64,000 nucleotides of DNA from Terrirubrum flagellatum (GTDB taxonomy: Bacteria; Pseudomonadota; Alphaproteobacteria; Rhizobiales; Beijerinckiaceae), in the NCBI RefSeq assembly GCF_022059845.1, contig NZ_CP091851.1:4639501-4703500 (forward strand), given 5' to 3'. Every line of letters starts with the position of its first letter. Position 1 is the stretch's first letter. A program made the position numbers and the translations under genes. The notes under the pieces were generated by a model, which was given only the letters and a program-made list of their open reading frames with translations, did not search any database and was not told the origin of the DNA. Positions 17,658 to 25,947 of this stretch are shown piece by piece.

Positions 17658-17728
17658 CTTGCGCTGGGCCCCGGACTTCATTCCGCTTGGCATCCGCTTC
17701 GCTGCATGAATCCGGGGACCAGCGCAAG
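17658..17728. repeat. Inverted repeat after typA
   Basis: CTTGCGCTGGGCCCCGGA (from 17658) and TCCGGGGACCAGCGCAAG (to 17728) are imperfect reverse complements with one mismatch and one base displaced near the middle. They frame about 35 bases rich in ATTCCGC/GCATGAAT. Similar wording is found near 13220, so this is probably a copy of a dispersed element. It may also act as a stem that ends typA transcription, since the next gene is convergent. Confidence 0.5.
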
Positions 17729-17785
17729 ACTCCGCGAAGCGGCGGTGAGATTTTCAACACGCCAAGCGGATCGAAACCCAAAATC

Positions 17786-18436
17786 TTACTGCGGCGGCGG
17801 GGGAACCGTCGTCGCGCCTCTCCACTTGCCTTCGACGCGACCGACGAAGGCCGCGTCCTCAGACGATCCCGGACAGGGCGTGCGCTCGTTCGTCGCCCAG
17901 GCGTCGGCGACGCGGCGCGCCAGTTCGTTCGCATCCTCGTTGGCGCGAGAGTCGACGCGCGCGATCACGCAACTGCCGCGCAGATTCGGCGCAAGCCGCG
18001 TTATGACAAGAATGCTCCACCATTCCTCGCGCGGCGCGTTCGCATTCTCGAAGCCCATGCGCGTGATCGCGGCGTAGGGCGCGAATTTCCCCTTTGCATC
18101 CTTGCGGCCGCGCCATTCCACCGTGTCGCGCACCGCGCCCGGCGCGCCGACGCCGAACATATTGGTCTGCGATTTAGCGCCGCGGCCGAAGCCGACATAA
18201 TCCCTGATGTCCTCGGTATGGATGAAGACGCTGATGTCGGCCGCGCCCGAACAGCGCCAGCTCGGCCCGAATTCTTCATCGGAGGTTTTGCCGCTCGTCT
18301 TCTTGCAGAGCTTCTTGGCGCCGTAGAGATCGAGCCTGGTGTAGACGCTCTCGACGGGCGTCTGCGCCGCGACAGGCGACAAGGCCGCGGCGATCGTCAG
18401 CGCGAATGCGACGGAGAATGGCGCCAACGAATCCAT
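17786..18436 (-). CDS. Exported hypothetical protein
   Basis: A 216-residue protein with a clear signal peptide (MDSLAPFSVAFALTIAAALSPVAAQ). The mature part has a conserved-looking VYTRLDLYGAKKLCKKTS...SWRCSGAADISVFIHTEDIRDYVGFG core and four cysteines (including KKLCKK, WRCSG, GSCVIAR and TPCPG), suggesting periplasmic disulphides, and ends in a Pro-rich tail. I know no function. The ATG at 18436 follows GGAGGATGTC, a fitting ribosome site. No operon partners. Confidence 0.72.
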   Translation of the reverse strand: MDSLAPFSVAFALTIAAALSPVAAQTPVESVYTRLDLYGAKKLCKKTSGKTSDEEFGPSWRCSGAADISVFIHTEDIRDYVGFGRGAKSQTNMFGVGAPGAVRDTVEWRGRKDAKGKFAPYAAITRMGFENANAPREEWWSILVITRLAPNLRGSCVIARVDSRANEDANELARRVADAWATNERTPCPGSSEDAAFVGRVEGKWRGATTVPPPPQ

Positions 18437-18523
18437 GACATCCTCCATGGCGGCGGGAAGCCTGCGTGGAGGATCAGGATTCCATGGCAGCGCGCGGCCT
18501 GTCCAGATTTCGCGTGGCGCGCG

Positions 18524-19024
18524 TCAGGCGACGGCGTTGATCAGCAACGACAGGGGATCAGGCGTGCTGCTCGCGCCGTTGGCGCCATAGGAAGTCGAGG
18601 TCGATGTGCTGCTTTTCAGCTGATCGAGGAATTGCTGCAGCAGTCCGCCGGAGCTTGAATCATTCGACGCGGATTGCGAGCCTCCGCCGCGATGATGATG
18701 GCCGGCGCCATGCTTCGAGAAGGTCTCGGAGAACACCTTCTTGAGCTCCGTCGCCTGGTCCGACGTCAGCGCGCCGGAATCGACCTGCGACTGGATGAGG
18801 CTGTCGATTTTCGACTGGAAGCCGCTCTTGTCAGGCGCTGAAGACGACGCGGATTGCGATGCGCGATCGGCCTGCAGCGAGGCGTCGATCGACTGCAGCG
18901 CGGCCGACAAAGCCGTCTGATCGCTTGCCTTGATCGAGCCCGCGGTGATGTCGGAAGACAATTGCGCCTGAAGACGCGAGAGTGGGGAATATTGAGCGAA
19001 AGCGCTCGACGCGATCGATGTCAT
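18524..19024 (-). CDS. Ser/Gln-rich hypothetical protein with a His cluster
   Basis: A 166-residue low-complexity protein without an obvious family. It contains two helical repeats of similar design (LSSDITAGSIKASDQTALSAAL and LIQSQVDSGALTSDQATELKKVF), each with a Gly-x-(L/I)-(T/K)-x-(S)-D-Q motif, a GAGHHHRGGG cluster (possible metal contact), and long Ser/Thr linkers. The N terminus lacks a classical signal peptide. Similar Ser-rich proteins occur in Hyphomicrobiales, where I know no function. Confidence 0.6.
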   Translation of the reverse strand: MTSIASSAFAQYSPLSRLQAQLSSDITAGSIKASDQTALSAALQSIDASLQADRASQSASSSAPDKSGFQSKIDSLIQSQVDSGALTSDQATELKKVFSETFSKHGAGHHHRGGGSQSASNDSSSGGLLQQFLDQLKSSTSTSTSYGANGASSTPDPLSLLINAVA

Positions 19025-19149
19025 GGGCGGTCAGTCCCGAACGGACGCCGCTTCTGCGGTCAGGGGAGCATTCAGTAACAATCTCTGCGCTTCAGACATT
19101 AATCGGAAATAAAGATCGCGCGATCATGCGCCAGTTTGCCGCAAGAGCG

Positions 19150-19653
19150 CTATCGACAGACTCCGGTCTTGCGATCGCTGACCTTGACGAACGCGCCGCC
19201 TTTCCACGCCCAGACGCGTTTGCTCCAGCAACTTGCGCCCTCCCACGCCTCGCTCGAAAGCCGCAGCCGCTTCGCATCGAATTCGAGCGACATGGAATCC
19301 GACGTGACGCCCGCGGGATCGACCTCCTTGCGCACCGGAAGTCTTGCGCGCGCCGCGCCGGCGAAATCATCGCCAGTGACAATGAACGCGCGCTGCATAT
19401 TGAACTTCATGGTGCGCGTACATTCCATCAGCAACAGCGACTTGCCGCCCGAGAGCGGGTGAAGAACCGCCACGACATCGTCGGGCTTCAACTCCTCCGG
19501 GAGAGAACAGCCATCGTCATTACCTGGCTTGTCGCTGTTAGCCTCGATCAGAGCCTTCAGCCCGGCCGGCGCCTTCGCCATCGCGAAAGATGTCTCCGCC
19601 CGGGCGGCCGAAGACAGAACGAGCAACGTCATCGCCAACATGAAGCGGCTCAT
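19150..19653 (-). CDS. Secreted protein, possibly DUF1176-like
   Basis: A 167-residue exported protein. The signal peptide MSRFMLAMTLLVLSSAARA is followed by a compact domain with DDGCSLPEELKPDDVVAVLHPLSGGKSLLLMEC and an ending EGASCWSKRVWAWKGGAFVKVSDRKTGVCR. The paired cysteines and the W.WKGGAFVKVS.. end resemble DUF1176 proteins, but the family assignment is from memory. The ATG at 19653 starts the signal peptide; the longer frame upstream is not conserved. Confidence 0.65.
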   Translation of the reverse strand: MSRFMLAMTLLVLSSAARAETSFAMAKAPAGLKALIEANSDKPGNDDGCSLPEELKPDDVVAVLHPLSGGKSLLLMECTRTMKFNMQRAFIVTGDDFAGAARARLPVRKEVDPAGVTSDSMSLEFDAKRLRLSSEAWEGASCWSKRVWAWKGGAFVKVSDRKTGVCR

Positions 19654-19933
19654 GGATTTCTTCCCCGAAGCTAGTGTCGCGAGACGCTCATCGTTAGCCT
19701 GAGTGATGCGTCCTGCGCGGGTGCGAAGCCGCACATGGCGGGCAGTTTCTGTCGTGGTGAAAGCTTGGCTGGCGCCCAATCTTTCAGCGTTTCGCTGCAA
19801 AAGGTGACGTTTCAGCAACAGTTCAGCGTCAAAGTTGTTTACTTACGCATCGTTGTTCGCGGGCGGCTGTTGATTTTATCGATATTCGCCCCCCACATCC
19901 CGATGTTGCGACGCACTCTAATGTGGAGCGCCC

Positions 19934-21259
19934 ATGTATCCTCTCGGCATGAACGCAGGCGCCTATTACTGGCACGAAGCCTCGCACGCGCTCGCCGGGC
20001 CCATGCGCGCCATGACCGAGGCGACCCGCGTGATGCTCCGCGAGCCGTCGAACCCGCTGAGCCATTCGATCTGGGCCAAGAATCTCACCGCAGCCTGTGA
20101 CATGTTCGAGCGGCTGACGCGACGTTACGGAAAGCCCTCCTTCGGCCTCGACCGCACGGTCGTTGGCGGCGAGGTGGTGTCGGTGCATGAGAAGGTGGTC
20201 TGGGAGCGGCCGTTCTGCCGCCTGATCCATTTCGAGCGCTCGGTGACGCGGGCCAAGGGCGTGAGCCCGAAGTTGCTGATCGTCGCGCCGATGTCCGGCC
20301 ACTACGCCACGCTGCTGCGCGGCACGGTCGAGGCGTTCCTGCCGCATCACGAGGTCTACATCACCGACTGGTCGGACGCGCGCATGGTTCCGCTGTCGGA
20401 AGGCGCGTTCGATCTCGACGACTATATCGACTACATCATCTCGATGCTGCATTCGCTTGGCGGCGGCGTGCATGTGATGGGCGTTTGCCAGCCCTCGGTG
20501 CCCGTGATCGCCGCGGTGGCGCGCATGGACGCGGCGAACGATCCCTACACGCCGCGCTCAATGACGCTGATGGGTGGGCCAATCGACACGCGCCAGAGCC
20601 CGACCGCTGTCAATCTTCTCGCGGAAGAGCGCGGCATCGAATGGTTCGAGCGCAACTGCATCGTCACCGTGCCGCTCAATTATCCCGGCTTCATGCGCAG
20701 GGTCTATCCGGGCTTCCTGCAGCTCACCGGCTTCATGGCGATGAATTTCGATCGCCACACCTCGGCTTACCAGCACTACTACAATGATCTCGTGAAGGGC
20801 GACGGCGACTCCGCCGAGAAGCATCGCGAATTCTACGACGAATATCTCGCGGTGATGGACCTGACCGCAGAATTCTATCTCCAGACCGTCGACAAGGTGT
20901 TCGTGAAGCACGCCTTGCCGCGCGGCGAGTTCATGCATCGCGACAAGCTGGTTGATCTCAAAGCCATCAGGCGTTGCGCGCTGATGACCGTCGAAGGCGA
21001 GAAGGACGATATCTCAGGCGTCGGCCAGACAAAGGCGGCGCAGGATCTCTGTTCAAACATTCCCGACGATATGCGCGTGCACTACCTGCAGATGGGCGTC
21101 GGCCATTACGGCGTGTTCAACGGCTCACGTTTCCGCTCCGAGATCGCGCCGCGCATCGCGGACTTCATCAACACCAATGAACAGCGCGCGATCCGCGAAT
21201 CCGGGGTCATTCCGGTGAAGCCGCGCGGCCTCAAGGCGGTCAAGCTCGAAACCGCGTAG
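19934..21259 (+). CDS. phaZ: Intracellular poly(3-hydroxyalkanoate) depolymerase
   Basis: A 441-residue depolymerase that mobilises stored PHB in the cytoplasm. The alpha/beta-hydrolase nucleophile elbow is GVCQPS with C185, not serine, as in the Ralstonia PhaZ1 class. The acid is D358 or D359 (VEGEKDD) and the histidine is H391 (GVGHYGVF). The N terminus MYPLGMNAGAYYWHEASHALAGPMRAM is typical. No phasin or synthase gene is adjacent. The 280 bases upstream hold several TTTCAGC-type words but no promoter I can define. Confidence 0.93.
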   Translation: MYPLGMNAGAYYWHEASHALAGPMRAMTEATRVMLREPSNPLSHSIWAKNLTAACDMFERLTRRYGKPSFGLDRTVVGGEVVSVHEKVVWERPFCRLIHFERSVTRAKGVSPKLLIVAPMSGHYATLLRGTVEAFLPHHEVYITDWSDARMVPLSEGAFDLDDYIDYIISMLHSLGGGVHVMGVCQPSVPVIAAVARMDAANDPYTPRSMTLMGGPIDTRQSPTAVNLLAEERGIEWFERNCIVTVPLNYPGFMRRVYPGFLQLTGFMAMNFDRHTSAYQHYYNDLVKGDGDSAEKHREFYDEYLAVMDLTAEFYLQTVDKVFVKHALPRGEFMHRDKLVDLKAIRRCALMTVEGEKDDISGVGQTKAAQDLCSNIPDDMRVHYLQMGVGHYGVFNGSRFRSEIAPRIADFINTNEQRAIRESGVIPVKPRGLKAVKLETA

Positions 21260-21610
21260 TCAGGCGTGATGCGCCGCGCGACTGTCGTCCGGCGCTTCCG
21301 CCCTGTCATTCAAGCCGTAGTCGCGCATGACTGACGCGATGCGCAGGCGATAGTCGGCGAAATGAACATTGCGCCCGCTCGCCTGCGCGGCGCGATGATT
21401 CTCCCGCATCCGCCAGCTCTTCACCGCCTCCTCGTCGCGCCAGAAAGACAGTGAGAGAAGTTTGCCGGGTGCCGTCAGGCTCTCGAAGCGCTCGACCGAA
21501 ATGAAGCCATCCATGGCTTCAAGCTCGGCCTTCAATCGCGCCGCGATGGCGAGATAGGCGTCGCGATGATTTTCCTTCGGCCAGACCTCGAAGATGACGG
21601 CGATCATCAT
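21260..21610 (-). CDS. Antibiotic biosynthesis monooxygenase (ABM) domain protein
   Basis: A 116-residue protein of the dimeric alpha/beta barrel (ferredoxin-like) ABM family. It has IAVIFEVWPKENHRDAYLAIAARLKAELEAMDGFISVERFES and SLSFWRDEEAVKSWRMRENHRAAQ, a classic pattern with the second conserved His. Members include monooxygenases and small detoxifying enzymes. It is the last gene of an operon: its start overlaps the end of the alpha/beta hydrolase gene (21607-21610). Confidence 0.85.
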   Translation of the reverse strand: MMIAVIFEVWPKENHRDAYLAIAARLKAELEAMDGFISVERFESLTAPGKLLSLSFWRDEEAVKSWRMRENHRAAQASGRNVHFADYRLRIASVMRDYGLNDRAEAPDDSRAAHHA

Positions 21611-22530
21611 CGCTTCTCCCTGAGGAATCGGGCGACAGCGTCGAACAGATCGCTGCGGCTGCGTTCAAGATGCATGAGATGGGTTGCCTTTGCGATCTTC
21701 GCATCGCGCATCCGGACAAAGCGCGAGCAAAGCCAGGCAGCGTCGCGATCGTCGCAGAGATGGTCCCATTCGCCGCGCGCGACGAGAACCGGCGCGCTGA
21801 TATCGGCGGGATCGTAAGCCAGGCGGCCGGACCATGCGTCCGCGATGTCGGCCGCGGGACCCGCCGGAATCTTCACCCGCGGCGGCTCGCGCGACGCGCT
21901 CTCGGGATCGCTCGCGAGATAGGTCGGTCCCCACTGCGCGAGATCGGACTCGATCAGCACCGACGGATGCCCCGGTGGGACATCTTCGATGAAGCGCGCA
22001 AGTTGCTGTTCGATCGACACCGTGCGCCAGCCGCCGATCGGCTGCGATGATGCTCCTTCGCGCTGCGCGATCGGGCCGAACAAGGCGAGCTTCGCCACGC
22101 GATCAGGCGCCTGCGCCGCGTAGAGGCAGGCAGGCATCGAACCCCAGGAATGCGCGATGAGGGAAAGACGCGATGCGCCGGTTGCCGCAAGCACATGATC
22201 GATAACGCGCGCAATCTGCGCGCAGGCGTCAGGCGCGCGCCCAATTGGCGATTGCCCTTCGGCAAGCGCGCCGAAGCCGGCCGGACGATCCGATCCGCCA
22301 TAACCGGCGAAATCGAACGCCCAGGCGTCGAACCCACGCGATGCGAGATCATCCATCCAGGATTTGCCTTCGAATCTGTAGGCGACCGACAACGCCGACG
22401 GAAATGTCGCGCCGTGAATGTAGAGAACCGGCGCTCCATCCGCTGCGAGCCGCCGCACAAGCAACGATGGCTCGCCGCTCAGGCCCGCGAGCGTGAAGGT
22501 CTCGCCGCTTATTGACACATCCAGATTCAT
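21607..22530 (-). CDS. Alpha/beta hydrolase
   Basis: A 307-residue hydrolase with nucleophile S128 in the elbow IAHSWGSM, an oxyanion HGAT motif (39-42), and a late His in [11 protein letters not shown]. The cap region is long and Arg/Pro-rich. It is the middle gene of an operon with an ABM protein downstream and a NIPSNAP protein upstream (overlap 22527-22530), divergent from an ArsR-type regulator. A small-molecule ester or lactone substrate is plausible, but unknown. Confidence 0.85.
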   Translation of the reverse strand: MNLDVSISGETFTLAGLSGEPSLLVRRLAADGAPVLYIHGATFPSALSVAYRFEGKSWMDDLASRGFDAWAFDFAGYGGSDRPAGFGALAEGQSPIGRAPDACAQIARVIDHVLAATGASRLSLIAHSWGSMPACLYAAQAPDRVAKLALFGPIAQREGASSQPIGGWRTVSIEQQLARFIEDVPPGHPSVLIESDLAQWGPTYLASDPESASREPPRVKIPAGPAADIADAWSGRLAYDPADISAPVLVARGEWDHLCDDRDAAWLCSRFVRMRDAKIAKATHLMHLERSRSDLFDAVARFLREKR

Positions 22531-22859
22531 GACGCCTGCTCCGCGCGAAAATGCGCGCCTGAAACAACGCGCAGGAATGTGCGCTCCTCGCTGAGGATGA
22601 AGCGCTCGCGTTCGGCGAAGCGAAAATTCTCTATGCCCTTGGCATCGGATTTCAGCCGCGCGCGGTATTGCTCATAGGCGGCGAGGCTGTCGAAACCGAT
22701 CATCGCCATCGCGATATTGTTCGTGCCTTCATGCGGCGCGAAATAGCCAATCAGCTCGCCGCCGCAGCGGGGAATGATCGCTCCCCAGTTGCGGGAATAA
22801 TCGTCGAATTTGTCGCGCTTGAAGGGATCGAGCACGTAGCGGATGCAACAGACGATCAT
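22527..22859 (-). CDS. NIPSNAP family protein
   Basis: A 110-residue dimeric alpha/beta-barrel protein of the NIPSNAP family ([71 protein letters not shown]). The ATG at 22859 starts the conserved part. It is the first gene of the operon NIPSNAP - hydrolase - ABM, whose genes overlap by four bases each. Upstream, the divergent gap holds a perfect 9-bp dyad that probably controls it. Confidence 0.85.
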   Translation of the reverse strand: MIVCCIRYVLDPFKRDKFDDYSRNWGAIIPRCGGELIGYFAPHEGTNNIAMAMIGFDSLAAYEQYRARLKSDAKGIENFRFAERERFILSEERTFLRVVSGAHFRAEQAS

Positions 22860-22909
22860 GGGGCTCTCCTCGGTTTCGCCTCGCATTCCTAGGATTTTGA
22901 CCGTCGGGA

Positions 22910-22933
22910 ATGCTTCGATTACGGTCGAAGCAT
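22910..22933. promoter_or_regulatory. Perfect 9-bp inverted repeat, probable ArsR-type operator
   Basis: ATGCTTCGA (22910-22918) and TCGAAGCAT (22925-22933) are exact reverse complements around TTACGG. The dyad lies in the 105-base gap between the NIPSNAP operon and the divergent regulator gene, 32 bases before the latter's ATG. Length and position match a dimeric repressor site acting on both promoters. Binding is inferred. Confidence 0.65.
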
Positions 22934-22964
22934 CGGGCCCGCCCGCTGCTTTATCGTTGCGATC

Positions 22965-23645
22965 ATGAAGGCAGGACCTGACATAACCATCGTCGCATCG
23001 CTTATGGGCGATCCCGCGCGCGCCAACATGTTGAGCGCGCTATTTGCAGGCATGGCCCTGACGGCGACCGAATTGTCCGTCGAAGCCGGCGTAACGCAGC
23101 AGACGGCGAGTTCGCATCTCGCCAAGCTCGTCGAAGGCGGATTGCTCACGCAGCGCAAGCAGGGGCGGCATCGCTATTACGAACTCGCCAACGCTGATGT
23201 CGCCGCGATGATCGAAGGGATAATCGGGCTGGCCCGCCGCGTCGGGCATCTCCGCGCGCGACCGGGGCCGAAAGAGCCGGCGATGCGCGAAGCGCGCATC
23301 TGCTACGACCATCTCGCCGGCGATCGCGGCATCCAACTCTTCGATTCGCTGGTGAAGCGCGAGGCGCTCGCCGTCGCCGAGGACGGGTTAACACTGACGC
23401 CGCATGGCGAGCGGTTCATCTGCGATTTCGGCGTCGATCTCGACAGAGCGAAAAGCAGCCGGCGGCCGCTCTGTCTCGCCTGTCTCGACTGGAGCTCACG
23501 GCGCAGCCATCTCGCCGGCGCGCTTGGCGCCGCGCTGATGCAGCGATTTCAGGATCTTGGCTGGGCGCGGCGGGAGAAGGGCTCGCGCGTCGTGCGATTC
23601 AGCCCGAAAGGCGCCGCAGCGTTCGCGAAATTAACAGATGCGTAA
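22965..23645 (+). CDS. ArsR-type winged-helix regulator with CLxCLDWS domain
   Basis: A 226-residue regulator. The N-terminal winged helix ([66 protein letters not shown]) is of ArsR type. The C-terminal half carries [23 protein letters not shown] with C170 and C173, conserved in this subfamily and possibly a metal or redox contact. It is divergent from the NIPSNAP/hydrolase/ABM operon with a perfect dyad between, so it is probably the repressor of that operon. Confidence 0.85.
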   Translation: MKAGPDITIVASLMGDPARANMLSALFAGMALTATELSVEAGVTQQTASSHLAKLVEGGLLTQRKQGRHRYYELANADVAAMIEGIIGLARRVGHLRARPGPKEPAMREARICYDHLAGDRGIQLFDSLVKREALAVAEDGLTLTPHGERFICDFGVDLDRAKSSRRPLCLACLDWSSRRSHLAGALGAALMQRFQDLGWARREKGSRVVRFSPKGAAAFAKLTDA

Positions 23646-23737
23646 AATCCTATCCTGTCAGGACTGAAGCTGCGCGTCGGCGTCGCAGCCCAAACAAGGC
23701 GCTTTTCCTTTCGCTGCGGGCTTGGCATCCTCAAGGC

Positions 23738-24481
23738 ATGGTGATTCCCGTTCTCCGGCGCGCGACGCCTGATCCCGACCGGATCAAGATCTGGCATGGC
23801 GGCGACGCGTTCGAGGTCCGCGTCACGCGCCATGCGCGCGCGCGGCGCTATTCGTTACGTCTTTCGAACAAGACCGATGAAGTGATTCTCACTCTGCCGC
23901 CGCGCGGCTCGCTGCGCGCGGCGACGAGCTTCGCGGAATCGCAGGGCGACTGGATCGCAACGCGCGTGCGGCGCGCCGCGACGCGCATCCCCTTCGCAGA
24001 CGGCTCTTTCATTCCGCTGCGCGGCGTCGATTATCGCATCATCCATCGTCCGGCGCCGCGCGGAGTCGTCACGCCCGCGACCGATGCTTCGGGCGAGCCG
24101 ACGCTCGCTGTCTATGGCGAGACGGCGCATGTGGCGCGGCGCGTGCGCGACTATCTGATCAAGCAGGCGCGAATCGATCTCGAACGCGCGGTGGAGAAGC
24201 ATGCGCGCGCGCTCGAACTGACGCCAAAGAGGATTTCGGTGAAGGACACGGTGAGCCGCTGGGGCTCATGCTCCTCGACCGGCCGTCTGAGCTTCTCCTG
24301 GCGGCTGATCATGGCGCCGCCCTTCGTGCTCGAATATCTCGCGGCGCATGAGGTCGCGCATCTCAAGGAAATGAATCATTCGACGCGCTACTGGCGGATC
24401 GTCGACAAGCTCGACCCGCGCTGGCGCGAGGCCGAGCGCTGGCTGAGCCATGGCGGCTCGCAGCTCCATCGCTATGGCTGA
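23738..24481 (+). CDS. YgjP-like metallopeptidase domain protein
   Basis: A 247-residue protein of the YgjP/DUF45 (M48-like, SprT-related) family. The zinc motif is H204-EVA-H208 with H214 following (HEVAHLKEMNH), and the signature TVSRWGSCSSTGRLSFSWRL precedes it. The N-terminal domain (VTRHARARRYSLRLSNKTDEVILTLPPRGSL) is typical. Substrate unknown. It stands 92 bases after the ArsR-type gene and before an efflux pump gene. Confidence 0.88.
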   Translation: MVIPVLRRATPDPDRIKIWHGGDAFEVRVTRHARARRYSLRLSNKTDEVILTLPPRGSLRAATSFAESQGDWIATRVRRAATRIPFADGSFIPLRGVDYRIIHRPAPRGVVTPATDASGEPTLAVYGETAHVARRVRDYLIKQARIDLERAVEKHARALELTPKRISVKDTVSRWGSCSSTGRLSFSWRLIMAPPFVLEYLAAHEVAHLKEMNHSTRYWRIVDKLDPRWREAERWLSHGGSQLHRYG

Positions 24482-24529
24482 CATCAGCTTCGGCGGCTGA
24501 TAGGGCGGAGCCGAAACGGACCGCCTTCC

Positions 24530-25723
24530 TTGCAACTTCGCGCCGGCACGCTCGCGCTCACCGCGACGCTCGCCTTTCTCACCTCGCTCTTGCCGCTCTC
24601 GACGGACATGTATCTGCCGTCGTTGCCGGCGATCGCGCGCGCCTTCGAAGTCGCGCCGGCCGACGCGCAGGCGACGCTGTCGATGTTCCTGCTCGGCATG
24701 GTCGGCGGCCAAGTGTTTTATGGCCCCCTGTCCGACAGCCTCGGCCGCAGGCCCGCCCTGCTCGCCGGCATGGTCCTGTTCACTGTGGCGAGCCTGCTGT
24801 GCGCCTTCTCCCAGTCGATCGGGCTCTTGATCGCCGCGCGCTTCCTGCAGGCGCTGGGCGCCGCAGCGCCTGTCGTGATCGGCCGCGCGATCGTGCGCGA
24901 CCTCTATGACGGTTCGCAGGCTGGTCGGGAGCTGTCGCGCATGGGCGCCTTCATGGGCCTCATTCCCGCGCTCGGCCCGATGCTCGGCGGCGTGACCCAG
25001 CAATATCTGGGATGGCGCGCGATCTTTATCATCGCGGCGGTCTTGAGCACGGCGCTCGGCCTGTTCGTATGGCGGGCGCTGCCGGAGACCAGCCGCATCG
25101 GCGTGAAGGTCTGGCCGGGCTTCGGTTCGATCTTGCGCGAATATGGGATCGTGCTGCGCTCGCCTGTCTATCGCGCTTATGTCGGCATCCTGGTCGCGAG
25201 CCACGCCGGCCTGTTCGCCTTCATCTCGACGGCGACCTTCATTCTGCAAGGACGCTATGGTCTGACGCCGGTGCAATTCGGGCTTGGATTCGGCACGGCG
25301 GGATTTGGCTACGTCGCCGGCGCCTTCACAGCGCAGCGGATCGTGACCAAACTCGGCCTCGACGGGACCATTCGGCTCGGCGTGCTGGCGCAGCTCGCCG
25401 CCGGCGCGGCGGCGCTGACGCTGATGCTGGCGCAGTTCGGCTCGTCGCTCACCGTCATCCTGCCCGCCGCGCTGTTCACCTTCGGACATGGGCTGGTGCA
25501 GCCGCAGACACAGGCGGGCTCGGCGCTGCCGCATCCCGATCGGGCCGGCGCGGCCGCTTCGCTCGCCGGCATCTTTCAGCTCGGCTTCGCCTCGCTCTAC
25601 GGCTTCATCCTCGCGTCGGGGCTTTCCTACACGCCGCTGGTCCTTCCCTGCGGCCTTGCGCTCGCAGGCATTGCTTCGACGACGATCTTTTTCGCGACGC
25701 GTTCGATCCGCGCGAGAAAATAG
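24530..25723 (+). CDS. Bcr/CflA family multidrug efflux MFS transporter
   Basis: A 397-residue MFS drug-proton antiporter of the Bcr/CflA group. Hallmarks are LPLSTDMYLPSLPAIA after helix 1, GPLSDSLGRRPALLAG (motif A) and ALGAAAPVVIGRAIVRDLYD. About twelve helices. No ATG precedes the first helix: the best start is the TTG at 24530, with weak ribosome-site support, so the exact start is uncertain. A long antisense frame opposite is a shadow. Bicyclomycin or sulfonamide-like substrates are family knowledge only. Confidence 0.85.
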   Translation: MQLRAGTLALTATLAFLTSLLPLSTDMYLPSLPAIARAFEVAPADAQATLSMFLLGMVGGQVFYGPLSDSLGRRPALLAGMVLFTVASLLCAFSQSIGLLIAARFLQALGAAAPVVIGRAIVRDLYDGSQAGRELSRMGAFMGLIPALGPMLGGVTQQYLGWRAIFIIAAVLSTALGLFVWRALPETSRIGVKVWPGFGSILREYGIVLRSPVYRAYVGILVASHAGLFAFISTATFILQGRYGLTPVQFGLGFGTAGFGYVAGAFTAQRIVTKLGLDGTIRLGVLAQLAAGAAALTLMLAQFGSSLTVILPAALFTFGHGLVQPQTQAGSALPHPDRAGAAASLAGIFQLGFASLYGFILASGLSYTPLVLPCGLALAGIASTTIFFATRSIRARK

Positions 25724-25736
25724 CCGGCTTATCGTG

Positions 25737-25769
25737 CTGTCGCATAAGCGACGCCAAGCCGTCACATCA
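25737..25769 (+). promoter_or_regulatory. Candidate degenerate Pho box upstream of plcP-btaAB
   Basis: Rhizobial Pho boxes are tandem 11-base units CTGTCAT-N4. Here CTGTCGC-ATAA, GCGACGC-CAAG and CCGTCAC-ATCA follow each other with exact 11-base spacing; the first and third units match 5 of 7 bases, the middle one poorly. The gene group downstream is PhoB-regulated in related bacteria, which is why I looked. The match is weak and lies about 180 bases before the ATG. Confidence 0.3.
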
Positions 25770-25849
25770 GTGAAATCCGAATCCGGTTGAAGTCGCGCGC
25801 GATCATTGTCGCTTCCGATTCGGGGCGAATACATGATCGATTCAAATGT

Positions 25850-25865
25850 TCAGATCATGATCTGA
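25850..25865. repeat. 16-bp perfect palindrome TCAGATCATGATCTGA
   Basis: A perfect palindrome in the 224-base gap before plcP, about 85 bases upstream of its start codon. It could be an operator, but no matching second copy was seen; a related GATCATGAT word is found at 25915. The gap also holds several GANTC sites and no gene. Confidence 0.4.
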
Positions 25866-25947
25866 TGGAGTCGGCCGATCCGTGCGAGCGGGAATCCGAG
25901 TCCGACATTGCCGATCATGATTCCGCGTCGACACGGAATGGATCGTG

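Noticed and set aside
24266-25834. 522-codon open frame antisense to the Bcr/CflA pump
   Set aside because: Composition is that of a shadow frame (Arg/Glu/Asp/His-rich, no motif); the sense strand encodes a well-patterned transporter.
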